Positions 42,935-54,245 of a stretch of DNA of 64,000 bases are shown one piece after another (position 1 is the first letter of the stretch; the number at the start of each line of letters is the position of its first letter). A program made the position numbers and the translations under genes. Under the pieces are notes generated by a model. That model ran no database searches, was not told where the DNA came from, and saw only the letters and a list, made by a program, of their open reading frames with translations. Source of the DNA: Gentiana macrophylla (taxonomy: Eukaryota; Streptophyta; Magnoliopsida; Gentianales; Gentianaceae); NCBI GenBank assembly GCA_026214975.1, contig CM047808.1, positions 7,243,262 to 7,307,261 of the forward strand, in the 5' to 3' direction.

Positions 42935-44442
42935 TTGGCAATACCAAATTTTTCACCAGAAATAATGCTAAACTATTTGTATTTAAAGCTTTTCAAAAAG
43001 GTAACTTTTGATAGCAGGCTGAATTGTACTTTAATCTCTCTTATCCCCAAGATGAACCCCCCTGAATATGCCTCCCAATTCCGACCCATTGCTTTGACTA
43101 ATGTGTGTGTCAAGATCATCTCTAAGGTGATAGCTAATAGAATGCAGTCTGTCATTGGCAATCTGGTCAGCCAAACCCAATCTGCTTTCATTCCTGGAAG
43201 AGGTACCACTGGTAATGTTCTGATTGCCCAAGAAGTGCTTCACTACTTCAGAAACAAAAAAGGCAGGAGTTGTGACATGATGATTAAAATTGATCTAGAG
43301 AAAGCTTACGACAGAGTCAACTGGAGTTTTCTTGAACAGGTGCTTCTCAGAATTGGCATGCCCCATATTATTATCACCCTGATCATGCATTCTCTAAAAA
43401 GCTCACAGATGTCAATGTTATGGAATGGTAATAGGTTACCTACCATCTACCCGACCAGGGGACTCAGACAAGGTGACCATTTGGCTCCGTATCTTTTTGA
43501 CCTGTGTATGGAAGTTCTTAGTCAGTATATCGAGAAGTCATGCTACGGATGGTGACTGAAGCTTCAGACGGATTGGTAGAAACGCGCCCCACGACACATA
43601 TGTTCTTTGCCGACTACCTCATCCTATTTGGTGAAGCCACAGTTGAGCAAGCAACTATCATGAGGGATGTTCTGAATTTATTTTGTGATTACTCTGGGGA
43701 GAAAATCAGCCTACAGAAATCAAGATTCCATTTATCCAAGAACTCATCACTCCAGTTGAAGATGATCATTGGTCGAGTGCGGGAATGCAACACGTGAAGA
43801 CTTTGGGACAAGACTTGAGTGCCCACGATTCATACTAGAATGAATGAAGCAAGCGGTATACTTTTATCTGGACAAGATGAGAAAGAAATTGGCTAGCTGG
43901 AAATCTACTTGTTTATCTAGAGCTGGCAAAATGATTCTGATTCAGTCCTCCTTATCCACACACCCTTACTACATCATGCAGACCACAAGACTTCCTACTG
44001 GTTGTGTACAAGAGATGGAGAAAATTTGCAGGGCTTTTTTCTGGGGAGAAAGTCAAGGGACAAGAAAAATGCATTACATATCCTGGGACCAGATTTGCCA
44101 ACCGAAGGAGCAAGGTGGTCTAGGCTTTAAGAGACTTCAAGAAATGAACATATCTCTTTTAGGTAAATTGGTTTGGCAGCTTTTAACTGATGATAAATCG
44201 ATTTGGGTTCAACTTCTGGGGCTGAAATATGGTAACCCGTTTGAGAAGCCAAAACCAACTGCTTCCTCAACATAGAAAGGCATATGTTGGGCAGCCGCAG
44301 CTTTACAAGATCAGTTTTCAGCTAGAGATGGCAAGATAATATGTGAGGGCATGCATGATGATAAATATGCTGTCGCTGATGCATATTCTATTATTAGTGG
44401 CTTTCAGAATTGTGATCCTGACCAGGATATATCTTGGCTTGA
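42935..44442 (+). pseudogene. LINE reverse transcriptase
   Basis: Conserved L1 RT blocks: 'LISLIPKMNPPEYASQFRPI', 'KIISKVIANRM', 'SAFIPGRG', 'DLEKAYDRVNW' and 'RGLRQGDHLAPYLF' (usually RQGDPLSPYLF). After a frameshift near 43553 the catalytic box reads FFADYLILF; the second Asp of the usual FADD is Tyr. Further shifts lie near 43800 and 44270. The thumb region 'LSRAGKMILIQSSLSTHP' and 'YISWDQICQPKEQGGLGF' follow. Confidence 0.9.
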
Positions 44443-46051
44443 TGTTAAGGGTCGAATTGTATGATTTTTATAGATATATTTTATATCAATTTCCCCCATA
44501 TTCTTATGATTTGTATAGAAATCGAGCTTTATATTGAAATATTGAGCAAATGGTGTTATCAATAGTTAAATTGCAAAACGTAACGAATTATGTGCTTAAA
44601 TTGTGATTTTATATTATTTTGGAATTATGTTACGCTTTGGTATGTTTTTGATTATTGTAGATACACGAGATACGGATTAGAAGAGGATTTACAGATGAAT
44701 TAACTGAAGATTTATATGATGGAGAGGAGATAAAGATGGAAGGAAAGGATAAAGATAGAAGAAAATCGAAGATCAAGCTAGTTGAACGAACGTTCAAGGC
44801 TCCGTCCATAGTGGACGGGCGTCTGAAGGGGTGGACGGGCGTTCAGGTTGGCGAAATCAATACAGAGTCTTGAAAGAATTGATGAACTAGCGTCCAGAGA
44901 AGTTGAACAGACGTCCACTATATTGAACGAGCGTCCGGACGGACAAGGTTGGTGTCCGGACGGCTATATCTCTGGAAACTGAAGATTTGATAAGGAAGGG
45001 ATGTCCGGACGGACGTTTGAACATCTGGACGGGTGTCCAAGGAGAGCGGACGGGCGTCCACCACCGACTTAGGCCCAGCCGACTTAGAATTCTATATAAA
45101 GAAGCTGCGCCCCAACCCTAAATCATCCAGAATTTTCTTCATACCACATTATACAAGGCAACATCCGCACTCTGAGGGTTTCAAGGCCGGTCACCCGAGC
45201 CTTGTGCTCGGGTGATCCGGGTTAGATTAGGATCTTTTCTTTTCGTTGTTGATTCGTGGAGATCAACCTTTGTCCAAACTATGTGAGTTTTTTATAATTC
45301 ATTCAATCTTTATTCAGTTTTTATGATTTTTAATTTATTTTGTATCCTTCTATGCGATTTATGATGCTATGTGAACTAGATCGAGAGATTGTTTGCTATT
45401 GATGTTTACAATATACGAGAGTTGCGTAAACTAGATCGCCATAGAAAGATAGGATCTTTAATCGTTAATTCGTGACAAATTAATTGATTAATTATCTAGG
45501 TTGCTAGATTCTAAAATACGAGAGTTAACTTGAATCTACACCTTCGTTTTGTATGAAATTGGTCTCAACATTCGAGAGAGGAGAGATCGATAATTGAATT
45601 CACTAAGAGATTAGGGATTCATAGCTTGAGAAACGGATTCACTAAGAGATTAGGAATTTGTATCTCGTGTAAAGGTGAAACCACAATATTGAATTAAAAT
45701 CATGAGATGAACTTGGATTGAAATCACTTAGTTTGTATGTTGTTTGATCCCATGTATCTTTAGCTTAGGTTGTTTTTGTTCTTAGCTTAGATTTATCTTA
45801 TTTGCTTTATTTGTTCTATGTTTGTTCTCCGTTTATTTGTTCGTTTTTTCGTTCTTAGTTTTATTGTAGTAGTAACAATTTAGAGGAATTAATAAAACTA
45901 GATTCAACAGCCCAATTCCCTGTGGATCGACCCCTTACTTATCCCGCTTTACTAGCAATTACCCGGTATTCGGCCGGTTAGAAGTTAGTTTTGCATATAG
46001 GTTAGGGTTTTATAAATTGTTTTTGTTTAGTGATGCAAAACTCCCCAAACA
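44443..46051 (-). mobile_element. Solo LTR 'C', 1609 bp, TSD CTTGA
   Basis: It is bounded TGTTAAGGG … CCAAACA on the plus strand, with CTTGA on both sides (44438-44442 and 46052-46056). Removing the insert and one duplication copy puts the LINE frame back together. On the minus strand it has the same architecture as the solo LTRs at 10594 and 2053: a 'CTAACCGGCCGAATACC' motif about 80 bp in, a long spacer, a 'TTTATATAG' string, then a palindromic block. It has no coding sequence. Confidence 0.85.
44775..45065. repeat. Short palindromic repeat block (GGACGGGCGTCC)
   Basis: More than ten copies of words such as GGACGGGCGTC, GTCCGGACGG, GAACGTTC and GACGTCC lie within 290 bp. It is the third block of this kind in the window and uses a different palindromic word from the other two. 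Confidence 0.85.
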
Positions 46052-46056
46052 CTTGA

Positions 46057-46501
46057 CATCTGGAGATTGAAAGGACCAGGGAGACTTAATTTTCTTCTGT
46101 GGCAGCTTGCTCAAGAATCTCTACCAACTGCAGATTTGCTTTTTAGACGACATATTAGTAATACCAACGTTTGCAGCATCTGCAAGCAATTAGTAGAATC
46201 CCCACTCCATGCTCTTAGGGACTGCAGATTTGCTAATCAGCTCTGGAAAAACATTTTACCAAGAGCTCGTTGGCTTGATTTTTTTGGACAACAAAATATG
46301 AAGATCTGGATTGCACAAAATATACACAGCAAAATTGACCCCCCAACTTGGGATTATACTTACAGAGAAGTGATCTACACACTTTGGCATCGAAGAAATA
46401 AGATGTATCATAATCTACAGGCAGACCACCCACCCATTATTGTGTTGATATCACAGGTGGTGCAGCGAGTGAAAAATTTGAGATTAGCTTGGAATGTGTA
46501 A
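46057..46501 (+). pseudogene. LINE zf-RVT C-terminal domain
   Basis: It reads 'GPGRLNFLLWQLAQESLPTA', 'CSICKQLVESPLHALRDC' and 'LWHRRNKMYHN', the reverse-transcriptase zinc-binding domain found at the end of plant LINE ORF2 proteins. The frame is open to a stop at 46499-46501. Confidence 0.9.
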
Positions 46502-47190
46502 TTCTTTTCTTTTAATCTTGCTCTAGTTTTTGCTTGATACCCTGGTTGTAAAGATACGATTTCTGGATCTTTCCACTTTTCTTGAATAATATAAAAGTTC
46601 GTTTGAAAAAAAAAAATAAAAAAAATTGAAGCTCGACATGAAATTTAATGAAGTTTTTAAAAGTCGAGTTGAGCTCAAATTTTACATACAAACTATCAAG
46701 TTTTATAGGTTACGGATGAATTTTATATTATAATATTCCATTTATCTCATTTATTCAATTACATTGAATAATTTTCTAATTTTTAGAATAGGAAAAGATC
46801 GTAGAGGACGGGTTTACATCTTATTTGTGTAAAAAGGACAAGAAAATAACTCAATGATTGAAAAGGACAAAAAATAATGTATATCCAAAAATACCCTTTA
46901 TAATTATAACTAGCCTTATTCCTCCATTATCCACCTCATTCCTCCATTATCCCAAAATCTAGAAACCCTAGCATCCATTCTCTTCTCTGCAAATCCCCTC
47001 TTTCCCCTTTTGTATTAACTACAAATCCCTTCGAAATCGAATCGTTTCTTCATCAGAAAATCCGGCTGCCATCTATTCTCCTACCTTTCTGATGATCATC
47101 GAGCATTGAATGCTCGATTTTGTGTTGATAATCATCGAGCATTGAATCGTGAAAGCTGATGTCTTTCCAATCCTCTTCTGATTCGATGCA

Positions 47191-47293
47191 TCGATTGAAC
47201 GATCTGATTATCCGGGCCATTACTATGAACGATATGATTATCCGGGCCATCGATTGAACGATCTGATTATCCGGGCTATCGATTGAACGATCA
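47191..47293. repeat. Short tandem repeat (about 28-34 bp units)
   Basis: Three to four imperfect units of CGATTGAACGATCTGATTAT followed by CCGGGC(C/T)AT. Confidence 0.75.
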
Positions 47294-48029
47294 ATTGTCT
47301 TTACTTTCGGGTGGAAATGTCTTTTGATGCCATAAATTATACCCATCAAAGGATCTGAGTTCATGTTATGGCGGCGCAGGTGCATGATTGGGCGGCTCTA
47401 TATTCACGCCAAGGGTTTTACGGCGGCTCCTTCACAGCAGCCTTTGGTTGCCGCAAGAGGAATAACAAAATCTCCTTTAGTTTTGGTACTTGACCTTACT
47501 GCAGGTTATATCTTTTAATTATCAATGTACTCTCTAATTATTGTTTTCTTTTCTTTTCCTGGGAAGTTGCCCACATAGTTTGATGTAACGGCTATTGAAA
47601 TTGAAAATATAACTCTTTCCATATTCATCTTGATTTACTTTTCAATTTCTTTTCTGAATCGTATTTTTGTATAACCGTTGTTTTGATTGTAGTGAGTCAA
47701 GGTTATGAGCTGGGAAAGGCAAGAAGAAACGGGGATTTGATCTCCCTGATTCTCTAGTGACAATTTAATGCCTAAAGATGCATACTTTCAGTCCAAATAC
47801 ATTCAACAAGTGGAAGCTCAGAGTCATGACGATTTAGAGTTCAGTTTGAGCAAGACTTTAGGCTTGACGATTTAGAGTTCTATTATAAAGTAAAGACAAT
47901 TGTTGTTATTTTTCTAAGAAATGAAACAGGCCTTTATGGACCATTATTCATGAATAATTTGCTTTAGGGTTGCTATTCAAGTATTCTATAATAAAGTAAA
48001 AACAGGCTTTTCTTTCATCTTGAGTTGAT

Positions 48030-48360
48030 GTATATATAGTAACACCATCATTCAAACACCGATCAATATTATTGACATATAATAATAGTCATGTAGTAAC
48101 ATCAACATCTTGTAATAACACCTGTTGTAACACATGCCCTTTTCATCATGTAGTAACACCACTATGCACACTCCATACAAAGAATGTAGTTACGCATAAT
48201 GTAGTATCAAAGTAAAAGTCCACATATGAAATAACACGTATTTCACGTTGGTTCCGTGAACACTATCCGACGTAGTAACATCACTATGCATACACCCTCA
48301 AACATAGTAACACATAATGTAGTAACACGTAGTAACACCACTATGCAAACACCCTGTAAA
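48030..48360. repeat. Degenerate GTAGTAACAC repeat
   Basis: About nine occurrences of 'GTAGTAACA' and several of 'CACTATGCA(C/A/T)AC' in varying order and spacing. It may be the inside of a decayed element. Confidence 0.6.
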
Positions 48361-48758
48361 TCCTTACCCGACTTTAATGTGAAAAGAAAAAAAAAATTAT
48401 TATCATTAAGGGTATTTTTGTACATCTCTTCTTTTTTGTCCTTCTCAACCACCGTCTTTGTTTTTTGTCATATTTCATCATTTAACATCTTATATTGTCC
48501 TTTAGGCCCACCACCCGTTTTAAGAAAGTACTGCTTATTGATTATTTTTATTAATTTAGTCAAATTAAAGTCAAAGGTTAATTTTAATTATATCTGAATA
48601 ACATTTACTACTCATATCATATATGAGATTTGAGGCCAAATAATAAAACAATCAATCAAATAAGAACATTCTGGGCTCTCCCACTGCACCGGAGAAGCTC
48701 CCGCCACCGCAATAAGTCACCAAAAAACACAAACACCAACAAGAACTATTCTATGCTA

Positions 48759-48946
48759 CTCTCTCCGTTTCTTATTATCTGTGTCATTTGAGAAAAACAC
48801 ACAAATTAAAAAAATGAGTAATTGCATTGACCTTCATTATAAAATACTAAAAAAATCTGAAATATGTAGTGGTGTGTTGAATATAAAAGATTGAATGATT
48901 GAATGAGCCTAGAAAGTTGAAAAATAATATTGAAAAGCGGAAAGAG
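48759..48946. mobile_element. Stowaway MITE, 188 bp, TA duplication
   Basis: Ends CTCTCTCCGTTTC and GAAAAGCGGAAAGAG are inverted repeats, flanked by TA (48757-48758 and 48947-48948). Size, termini and TA target fit a Stowaway (Tc1/mariner) MITE. Confidence 0.8.
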
Positions 48947-50467
48947 TATTAAAATATGTATTGAAAACATAACTACGCCAGATAAAAATGAATTTTAAAT
49001 TTTGATATAATATCCGGCATCTTCGTATAGGGGTAATTTCGTCAATCAAGCCACATCCAAAAAGTCATGCTTTCTTTTAATTATTATTATTATTACTATC
49101 ATTATTATTACTATAAAAAAATTAGAAAATGCTTGATGTCTAAGTTCAGTGTACTTGGAGAAGCTATTAATTAAGAATACTAGTGAACATAAGCCGTGCA
49201 AGGCACGGCGGGCCCAATATAAATCGTTACAAATGATAACATCAAAGAATAGATCTCCAACGTGAAATAAATCGCGTAAGCTTAAACCGTAATAGTCCAA
49301 AGCACAGGACAAATAGAGCAACTGAAATATATCACATTATCTGCAAGAGATAGCTTTTTTCTGTAGACGAATATATTGAATCAAACCTCTTCCAAATTTC
49401 TATCAGGAGTTTTCCCCTGCAAAATAAACAAGAATATGATGTATCGGTGAACAATGTTATAAAATCTATCTCTTTAATCCACTGGCTGTAGGGGTGAGTC
49501 GAAAAAAAAAATCGGTTTATATATAACCGAAATTCCTTTTTTTACCGAGGGGAAAAAGAAATCGATGTAAAAAAAAGGGGAAAATATGAATTGAAAAGTT
49601 ACACATTTGATAAATAAAAAATACACGGTTTTATTCAATTGTTGTGTCGAAATCGAATCAAAAGCGAAAATTTTCGGTTGGCTAAAATCTAAAAATGTAT
49701 CCGCAATGTCTGTTGGTGGTAATAAAAATGAACCGTATCGAAATATACACTTTGTTGTGTATATTCAATTGTTAATGTCGAAATCGAATCGGAAATTTTC
49801 GTGAATTGAAATTTAAAACTGAATCCGCACAGTGTATTGGAGGCGCTAAAAATGAACCGTATCGAAATATACACTTTGGTTCGATTTATGTAGCGTAGAG
49901 TCGAAATGAAAAATTTTGTTTATATATAACGCTTACCGAAATTATGGTTATTATCAAAGGGAAAACACAAAAAACGATGTATCAAAAAAATATATAAAAA
50001 ATGAACCGTATCGAAATTTAAAAAGGAATTACCATTGTCTATTGGAGGTACTAAAAATGAACCGCATCGAAATGTACACTTTGTAGTGTATATTCATTTG
50101 TTGTGTCGAAATCAAATCGAGAAATCAAAAATTTTTTATGGATGGAAAAATAACGAGATAACCGTATCGAAGGGGGAAAAATGAACCGTATCGAAATATA
50201 CACTTTGTTGCGTATATTCAATTGTTGTGTTGAAATAAAAAACGAACCGTATCGAAATATAAATTCTGGCTCGATCTATGTATCGGACAGTCGAAAAAAA
50301 AATCGGGCTTCACCGACCAGGGGAATAAAGAAAGGGAAAAAAATTGTTATATGCACTTTAAGTAAAAAAAAAAATATAAAAAAGAAATAGGCTGGAAAAA
50401 AAAAAAAAAAGTGCCACGTGTCAGCCAGATAGGCTGCCACGTGGCTCAACTGTAGACAACTCCCTTA
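48947..50467. repeat. AT-rich DNA with degenerate tandem repeats
   Basis: An (ATT)n-like tract lies at 49078-49115. From about 49550 to 50290 the words 'GAACCGTATCGAAATATACA' and 'TTCAATTGTTGTGTCGAAAT' recur five or six times at irregular spacing of 60-190 bp. The palindrome CCGTGCAAGGCACGG at 49193 resembles a common plant transposon end. The section closes with 'TGCCACGTGTCAGCC' and 'CTGCCACGTGGC', containing ACGTG (G-box) cores. No gene is supported. Confidence 0.55.
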
Positions 50468-50774
50468 GAGCAATTGTAATGGCCACTTGTGTTGAAGGAG
50501 TCTATTTAATCTTGGGAACCACAAATTAGATGGGATTAATGGGTTTATTCAAATTTTATGCAGTAATGGCTCACAGTTAAAACATAATAAAAAGACTAAG
50601 TTGTTAATGGAAAAAAGAAAAAAAAAACACACAGTTGTGGCGTAAAAAGAAGAGCCTTCAATTTGGGAGGTAGTTAAGGCCCCTTCCTGGCCAAAGTTAG
50701 TTGAGAGGCTTAGCGGGGCAAGTGGTGGCGCCTTTTCACTTTCGCCAATTACGGAAAGAATTTCGTTTCAACAA

Positions 50775-50808
<34 letters not shown>

Positions 50809-51413
50809 TTTTGGGAGGTAGTTTGAAGAAAAAAATCGGCAGGATGAAATAAGAAAAAAAACATATAGGTTGTGTTTGTTTTGGGTTGGAGTTTTTTTGG
50901 GAGTTTTTTTTGATAAAGTGATTGAAGTAATGATTAGAAAGTTGAATGGGTAAAATAAAGTAGAATAATGATTGGTGTAGATTATGAAATGATTGTTGAA
51001 ATAAAGTAGAATAATGAATAAAATAATGGTAAAAAATGTAATAAAGTTGATAAAGTGAAATGATGAGAGGTGATTTAATATTTTTTATTTGTAGTTGAAG
51101 ATTTGATTGGTGAGAAAATTGTAAGAAATGACTGGTGATGTGATGTAAAAAAAACGCCCAAAAAAACTCCGGCCAAAACAAACGGAGCCATAGAGTTTGT
51201 TATGGAAAGAGAAATAAAATTAACCAATCAATTGCTAAATTTTAAAATAGATAGGAGTCTAGAAGGAAATCTAAATATAGATGTCAATATAGGTGGAATC
51301 TATCTTTTTCAAATCAATTTTAGAGCTATTACTATGTTTAAAATTTAAATTGACATCCAAATTTATTGACTTAATAAAAGATGGAGTCTAATTTTAAGCT
51401 ACTACAATTGCTC
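50468..51413. mobile_element. Tourist-like (PIF/Harbinger) MITE, 946 bp, TSD TTA
   Basis: Ends GAGCAATTGTAATGG and CTACTACAATTGCTC are inverted repeats, flanked by TTA (50465-50467 and 51414-51416), the PIF/Harbinger target. Its length is partly due to an inner MITE (50868-51189) and a 31-nt A run (50776-50806). Confidence 0.75.
50868..51189. mobile_element. MITE nested in the Tourist-like element
   Basis: Terminal inverted repeats of about 40 bp: GGTTGTGTTTGTTTTGGGTT on the left and the reverse complement of CCGGCCAAAACAAACGGAGCC on the right (with one-base mismatches), each followed inward by a GGAGTTTTTTTGGG-type string. ATA lies on each side and may be a 3-bp duplication. Confidence 0.65.
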
Positions 51414-51760
51414 TTAGCATTTTATAGATGGAGATATATATATTTTTTAAATCTTCCTAAACTCTACCCAATCCCAATTATTAAAAGATTTTCAGTAACC
51501 CTTCCCTCATATTTCTTTTTGGCCATTCACGCAAATTCCACTTCCATCCGCTTATTTATCAGAAAAATAGACCAAGCTTTGGAAAATTATATCAATTCGT
51601 GTGTTGGTTGGATTTTCAAACGAGTCATACCACAAAGATCAGCACGAAGAGGAGATCATGTAGTGTTTTTCTCGTGTCATTCTGCAAGGTAAATCTTTCT
51701 CCCAATATTCTCCGTAAATTCAATTTATGGGAAGAATTATAAGGTTTATGGTGTTCTCTC
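51414..51760. other. Non-coding spacer
   Basis: An open plus-strand frame at 51381-51692 shows no family resemblance and overlaps the MITE end. Nothing else is recognised. Confidence 0.4.
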
Positions 51761-52332
51761 CAATGTTCTAAAAGTCGCTAGGCTTTAGTCGGGCGGCCGG
51801 GTGGGGAGTTGGGAGTAGTCGGCTAGGCGGGGACTAGTCAGGGACTAGGCGGATGTGGAATTTTTTTAATTATTTTATTAATAATATTAATAATAATGGA
51901 CTTGACAAAAAAAATACTACTACAAACCTTCAAAAATCATTATACTACCACTCTAGAATACTATAAAAATTCAAGTTACAAAATGTTGTTGGCTGGTGGT
52001 TGTCGGTGGTTGCTGCCGGCTAGCTGGTAGTCGGCGGTGCAGCTGCTTGCGATTTGAAAAGGGAGGAGGGTTGGGGGAAAGAACATTGCTTAGAATTGGG
52101 AAGAAATGGAAATAATTTTTTTAAATTAAATTATGGCTTCCAAATATAAAGAGTAAATACAAAGACCGGCTTTGACCGAATTGTCCGAGTTGCCCGCCTT
52201 GAACCCGCCTAGTCCGACTTTCAGCCCGCCTAGATACCATCCCGTCTAGAAAAGGCCAAGTAGAGTAAAGTTGGGTCGGATGATGGCCGCCCAGCGCCTA
52301 GGAGGCCGAGTTGGCCGATTTTTAGAACACTG
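51761..52332. mobile_element. hAT-type MITE, 572 bp, 8-bp TSD
   Basis: The termini CAATGTTCTAAAAGTCG and the inverted CAGTGTTCTAAAAATCG are flanked by the perfect 8-bp duplication GTTCTCTC (51753-51760 and 52333-52340). The inner ends are rich in CTAGGCGG/CCGCCTAG words. It has no transposase. Confidence 0.85.
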
Positions 52333-52340
52333 GTTCTCTC

Positions 52341-54114
52341 TTAGAATCTTCAGCGTAGTGATCATAGATAGCATTTTTTTTTTTTTTTTGTTGTTGTTGT
52401 TTTCTGGACCATAGGAATTTGCTTGCGAAAAAAAGAAGAAAAAAACAGAGAGAAGTCGTTGAACAGAGTTGGCGAGGAACTTTGATGGTATGTCCTGATG
52501 CAACAACTCTCATGAGGGAGATTTTGGTGTAGCTTTTTATATATACACGCAAAATGCACGTGAATTCGCACTTGTTTTGATTAAAAGAATACTTTTTAAA
52601 TTTGATAAATTACGATTATAATGTTATATTGTGTATATTATTAAGTATATGATAAATCTAGATGATATGAATATCTTGTAAATTAATAACTATTAAAAAA
52701 TGATCTCGTTTTTTTTGGTATGTTTTTTCCTTTAATTGATGAGAGCATTTTGTTTCTCTTTTAATACAACTTTACCCTTTACTTGATACACCTATAACTA
52801 TTTTAAAGACGATTAGCTTTGGAAAAAATGTTGTAGAAGACTGTTTTTAATCTAATTTGAGAAAAAATGACAAGAAAAAAAGATAGTAGTTGAGAATTAT
52901 GCCATGGAATTATCTTAGAGTCTGTAGTCTATATAAAGCACCTAGGTGGTTCATTGACAAACAGTTCAATTTTGAGTGAAAATTTGATTAAGTCTTCTGA
53001 CTTGTTTAATCACTTGTGAGTGAGGATCTCTTTGTTGTAGAGTTCCACCCTTTAAGAACTTATCAGCGCCTTGAGCAAGCGTTCCGTCATTCGTAGGATC
53101 TCTTTGAGCTCGTTATTGATTTCCTTTAGAATATCTTAGGAAATTCGTTCCGTCATTCGTATCAGAATAGGAGGAGGAAGAAATGGAACTGGTGCACGCA
53201 CCTAGTGGTGAGGTGTGTATTCTAAAAAGAAATTTAAGTAGTGTGGTGAAGGTGGATGACGATGCTAAATTTAGTCACCTTAATTATCCGGGCCCAAGAT
53301 GAATCTAGTGATGAATACCAAAAACCCTAATGCCAACAAAGAACGAGGAGGTGGGTGTTTATGTTTTGCGGCTGAGTCTAAGATTTTCTCTTAGATTGCC
53401 TACGTATCCTGTTAAATTCCAGGAATCAAGCCTTACGTAGTTCCTGGAATGGGGGTATTTATAATGACAATACTTGCCTAAACCCTAATGTTAAGTCGGC
53501 TTATGTTATTGTCATCTTTACCCTTAAATGGGCCTTGACCCTTGCCCAAGCTATCGCTATTAATGGGCTTGGTAAGCTGATGCGGACTCTGTCCTCGACA
53601 TGTCGATATACCGACCTGTGGTGATCGACTCTGGGACTCGCTGTCCTACATTGCTAGCTGGTGTGGACTGAATGTCCTACACTGCTCGGTTGTCGATAGT
53701 CGATTGTCGTAGCCTGGCTTTTATATGATGGCCTTGGCATCGAGCCTGGGCATCGACATGCGTATGCTGGTGTCATTTTACAGTGTGATGACCAACCGAT
53801 AGATGACACATGGAGGGAGTGAAACCCTGTATCGTCATAAGCCCCCCAGACTTGAGAGAGGCGACTTCCGTTGTCCGAGGTCGAGTCTGTCACATGAGTC
53901 GTCTTCGAGTTGGGTTTTTATTTGGGCGGGCTTTCTCCCGCCACTTGTTAACCCTAACTGCCTATTGCCACGTGGCGCGATATCTGGTATACAAAGACGC
54001 TTCGAATTCTGTAAATCATAACGCGTAGCTGCCTTGATTCTCGCGATTTATAGGGGGTTATAACTCCCCATTATCTCATGTCTTTTCAAATCATTTGCAA
54101 TATCTCTGCCAGCA
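52341..54114. other. Non-coding, probably LTR sequence
   Basis: No gene. A TATA-like 'CTATATAAAGC' at 52931 followed by the repeated 'CGTTCCGTCATTCGT' (53084 and 53144) resembles the promoter and downstream part of a plus-strand LTR. From about 53190 TCGA-rich sequence begins, of the same composition as the Tat-type element to the right, and probably includes its 3' LTR; the ends could not be fixed. Confidence 0.4.
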
Positions 54115-54122
54115 TATATAAA
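54115..54122 (+). promoter_or_regulatory. TATA box of the antisense ORF
   Basis: TATATAAA lies about 130 bp before the ATG of the plus-strand ORF; a C/T-rich stretch (CTATTTCTTCATCTCAATC) follows at the expected transcription start distance. Confidence 0.45.
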
Positions 54123-54245
54123 GGAAGAGAAGATAGACGCTGCTGCAAAATCTGTTTGCTATTTCTTCATCTCAATCTTCAAATTCCAAACACCAAGTAA
54201 GGCTCTTTCTTTTCTCAGTGTTCTTACTTTCCTTTGATTTTGTTC

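Larger units (their letters stand above)
42916..46625 (+). mobile_element. LINE (L1-type), 5'-truncated, with solo LTR inside
   Basis: Reverse transcriptase, a thumb region and the zf-RVT C-terminus lie in order on the plus strand, followed by a short 3' UTR and a poly(A) tail (about 46605-46625). No endonuclease domain is seen; the left end coincides with the Tekay-type LTR. A 1609-bp solo LTR splits the ORF at 44443. Frameshifts and a changed catalytic box make it inactive. Confidence 0.85.
46626..48758. other. Intergenic DNA without a supported gene
   Basis: A short tandem repeat lies at 47191-47293 and a degenerate GTAGTAACAC repeat at about 48030-48360. A CT-rich stretch at 46915-47010 and an open minus-strand frame over 47053-47385 look like chance. 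No coding signal is convincing. Confidence 0.45.

Noticed and set aside
2066..45065. CRISPR-like array
   Set aside because: The palindromic words are short, variable and irregularly spaced, inside plant LTRs; there are no cas genes and the DNA is eukaryotic.
47053..47385. 110-aa minus-strand ORF with repeated 'ARIIISFIVMARIIRSF'
   Set aside because: The repetition comes from the short DNA tandem repeat at 47191-47293; no other coding evidence.
48243..48597. Overlapping ORFs over the GTAGTAACAC repeat
   Set aside because: Repeat-encoded peptides with no recognisable domain.
50768..51181. 137-aa minus-strand ORF rich in Phe, Tyr and Ser
   Set aside because: It is the translation of an AT-rich MITE arm and the A run; low-complexity composition and no family.
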